Assembly: GCF_017916255.1 (NCBI RefSeq)
Contig: NZ_CP072827.1
Location: 3,621,501-3,685,500, forward strand
Length of the DNA: 64,000 bases
Source: Streptomyces mobaraensis NBRC 13819 = DSM 40847
GTDB taxonomy: Bacteria; Actinomycetota; Actinomycetes; Streptomycetales; Streptomycetaceae
Reading direction: 5' to 3'
Position numbers and translations under genes: made by a program. A model generated the notes under the pieces. That model searched no databases and was not told the origin of the DNA. It saw only the letters and a list, made by a program, of their open reading frames with translations. Positions 62,500-64,000 of the stretch are shown here, one piece after another. Position 1 is the stretch's first letter; every line of letters starts with the position of its first letter.

Positions 62500-63801
62500 T
62501 CACACCGGCACGTGCACCGTCTCCACCCGCGACGCCACCACCCGTTCCCGCTCCCGCCGCCGGACCCGTTCGCGCAGGCGCAGGATCTGGGCCAGGCCCA
62601 CCGCCTGGACGGCGAAGAAGGTGGCGAAGGCGGCCCGGTAGTCGTCGTCCGTCGCGTCGAGGATGACGCCGATGGCCAGCAGGGTGGTGATGGACGCGGT
62701 GAAGCCGCCCATGTTGACGATGCCGGAGGCGGTGCCCTGCCGCTCCGGCGGGTTGGCGGGCCGGGCGAAGTCGAAGCCGATCATGGAGGCCGGGCCGCAG
62801 GCGCCGAGGACCGCGCAGAGGGTGATCAGCAGCCACATGGGGGCGTGCGGTCCCGGCCAGGCCAGGGTGGCCGCCCAGAGGAGCGCGGTCGCGCCGATCG
62901 TGCCGAGGACGAGCGGCAGCCGGGCGGCGTGGTGCCGGGCGACGATCTGGCCGTAGACCAGGCCGACGGCCATGTTCACCAGGACGACGAGGGTGAGCAG
63001 CCGACCCGCGGTCTCCCGGCTCAGCCCCTCGGCCTCGACGAGGAACGGCATGCCCCACAGCAGCAGGAAGACGATGGCCGGGAACTGCGTGGTGAAGTGC
63101 GCCCACATGCCCAGCCGGGTGCCGGGCTCCCGCCAGGCGCGGGTGATCTGCTGCCGGACGTAGCCGGCGCCCGGGTGCGGGGCGGGCTCCGGCGCGTACC
63201 CCTCCGGGTGGTCCCGGAGGAAGACCAGGAGCAGGACGAGGACGACGACGCCGGCCGCCGCGCTGCCGCCGAACGTCGCGGTCCAGCCGCGGGAGTGCAG
63301 CAGCGGGGCGAGGACGAGGGTGGAGACGAGGTTGCCGGCCATCCCGAACAGGGCCGCCACCTGGGCGACCATCGGCCCGTGCCGGGCGGGGAACCAGCGG
63401 GCGCCGAGCCGCAGGACGCTGATGAACGTCATCGCGTCGCCGCAGCCGAGGAGGGCGCGGGCGGCGAGGGCCATCGCGTAGGAGTGGGAGAGCGCGAAGC
63501 AGAGCTGCCCGGCGGTGAAGAGAACGGCGCCGAGGGCGAGCACCTTCTTGGTGCCCATGCGGTCGACCATCAGGCCGACGGGTATCTGCATGCCCGCGTA
63601 GACGAGCAGCTGGAGTATGGAGAACGTGGACAGGGCCGAGGCGTTGATGTGGAACCGCTCGGCCGCGTCGATCCCGGCGACGCCGAGGCTGGTGCGGAAG
63701 ACGATGGCGACGAAGTAGACGCCGACCCCGACGCCCCAGACCGCCGCCGCCCGCCGGCCGCCCGGCGGGTCCCCGGGCAGGCCGGGACAGGGGGCGGTCA
63801 T
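62500..63801 (-). CDS. MFS transporter
   Basis: This 433-aa permease has about 12 membrane helices. The loop 2-3 motif is VGLMVDRMGTKKVLALG, and the central loop has LVFLRDHPEGYAPEP. It resembles anion:cation symporter/oxalate-type MFS members but the substrate is not clear. The ATG at 63801 overlaps the stop of the upstream GntR gene by four bases, so transporter and regulator form one operon. It converges on the DinB-type gene with an 18-bp gap holding a CGGGC/GCCCG stem. Confidence 0.9.
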   Translation of the reverse strand: MTAPCPGLPGDPPGGRRAAAVWGVGVGVYFVAIVFRTSLGVAGIDAAERFHINASALSTFSILQLLVYAGMQIPVGLMVDRMGTKKVLALGAVLFTAGQLCFALSHSYAMALAARALLGCGDAMTFISVLRLGARWFPARHGPMVAQVAALFGMAGNLVSTLVLAPLLHSRGWTATFGGSAAAGVVVLVLLLVFLRDHPEGYAPEPAPHPGAGYVRQQITRAWREPGTRLGMWAHFTTQFPAIVFLLLWGMPFLVEAEGLSRETAGRLLTLVVLVNMAVGLVYGQIVARHHAARLPLVLGTIGATALLWAATLAWPGPHAPMWLLITLCAVLGACGPASMIGFDFARPANPPERQGTASGIVNMGGFTASITTLLAIGVILDATDDDYRAAFATFFAVQAVGLAQILRLRERVRRRERERVVASRVETVHVPV

Positions 63802-64000
63802 CGGTCGTTTCCCTGGGCGAGGGTGCGCACCCAGCTGACGTGCCGGTCGACGACGGCGATGGCCGCGGGGGCGTCACCGGCCCGCAGGGCGTCCAGGATC
63901 TCGGCGTGTTCGGCGATGTTCTTGGCGATGCGGTCCGGGTGGGCGTGCATCGCGGCGACGCCCATCCGGAGCTGGCGGTCGCGGAGCTGGTCGTAGAGGC
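63798..64000 (-). CDS. GntR-family (FadR/FCD) regulator, C-terminal part
   Basis: Only the last 67 codons are in the window. They read LYDQLRDRQLRMGVAAMHAH..DRIAKNIAEHAEILDALRAG..AAIAVVDRHVSWVRTLAQGN, which is the end of an FCD ligand-binding domain with the typical EHAEILDALRAGD helix and VDRHV segment. The DNA-binding half lies beyond the right edge. It probably controls the MFS gene with which it overlaps. Confidence 0.85.
   Translation of the reverse strand, partial: LYDQLRDRQLRMGVAAMHAHPDRIAKNIAEHAEILDALRAGDAPAAIAVVDRHVSWVRTLAQGNDR

Overview
The window is high-GC (about 70% or more) chromosomal DNA of a Streptomyces or very close relative. The evidence is the dnaK operon with HspR-type (HAIR) inverted repeats, two rodlins, a gamma-butyrolactone-receptor-like TetR protein, a cluster of cysteine-free ribosomal protein paralogues, a SpoIIE/PP2C-type phosphatase and many GTG starts. 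Most genes are core or conserved streptomycete genes, interrupted by a few small acquired or decayed segments.

Layout. 0-11 kb: dnaK-grpE-dnaJ (minus), a large membrane Fe-S oxidoreductase, a Uma2-like nuclease, a MarR regulator, a Yip1-domain protein, a complete IS30-family insertion sequence, a phosphoribosyltransferase, dcd and a small Zn-ribbon-like protein. 11.05-14.75 kb: tRNA-Gly(CCC) and an integrase-less remnant bounded by a 23-bp duplication of the tRNA 3' end; it carries a 2-oxoglutarate oxygenase, a secreted protein, a broken DUF3995 gene and a membrane protein. 14.85-17.9 kb: divergent zinc-independent ribosomal proteins (S14, L28 / L33, L31, S18, L32), a COG0523 protein without a P-loop, and a truncated second COG0523 gene. 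18-25.2 kb: an MMPL transporter operon with its own two-component system, then a second two-component system divergent from an HbpS-like haem-binding secreted protein, which matches the SenS/SenR-HbpS arrangement. 25.4-35.6 kb: cold-shock protein, MerR-like regulator, DUF4232 protein, a membrane-anchored XRE protein, an AbiEii-type nucleotidyltransferase, an SDR, two tandem rodlins, an orphan acyl-CoA carboxylase epsilon subunit, two convergent TetR regulators, and two membrane microproteins. 35.8-46.2 kb: two paralogous convergent esterases, a carotenoid oxygenase, a TerF-like VWA protein, metG, aspS. 46.4-64 kb: PAS-GAF-PP2C-HATPase phosphatase, pirin, secreted trypsin-like protease, SseB, acyl-CoA dehydrogenase, M18 aminopeptidase, DUF4232 lipoprotein, thioredoxin-NHL protein, an XRE-TPR regulator facing three tiny genes, a SnoaL-like protein, a nitrilase-family hydrolase, a mycothiol-dependent-type DinB enzyme, an MFS transporter and a truncated GntR regulator.

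The most interesting sequence-level observations are: (1) the L33 gene in the zinc-independent ribosomal cluster carries a 15-codon in-frame insertion that looks like a mobile intergenic palindrome; (2) the IS30 element sits exactly in the loop of a convergent terminator with perfect 15-bp arms; (3) the tRNA-Gly 3' end is duplicated 3.6 kb away around a decaying cargo segment; (4) tandem TACC-N4-GGTA palindromes precede the acyl-CoA dehydrogenase, with a related site before the Fe-S oxidoreductase; (5) a 22-bp-arm composite repeat occurs in two inverted copies bracketing 5 kb; (6) several very small genes with good ribosome binding sites are present. I did not find a CRISPR array, a biosynthetic cluster or an intact phage.
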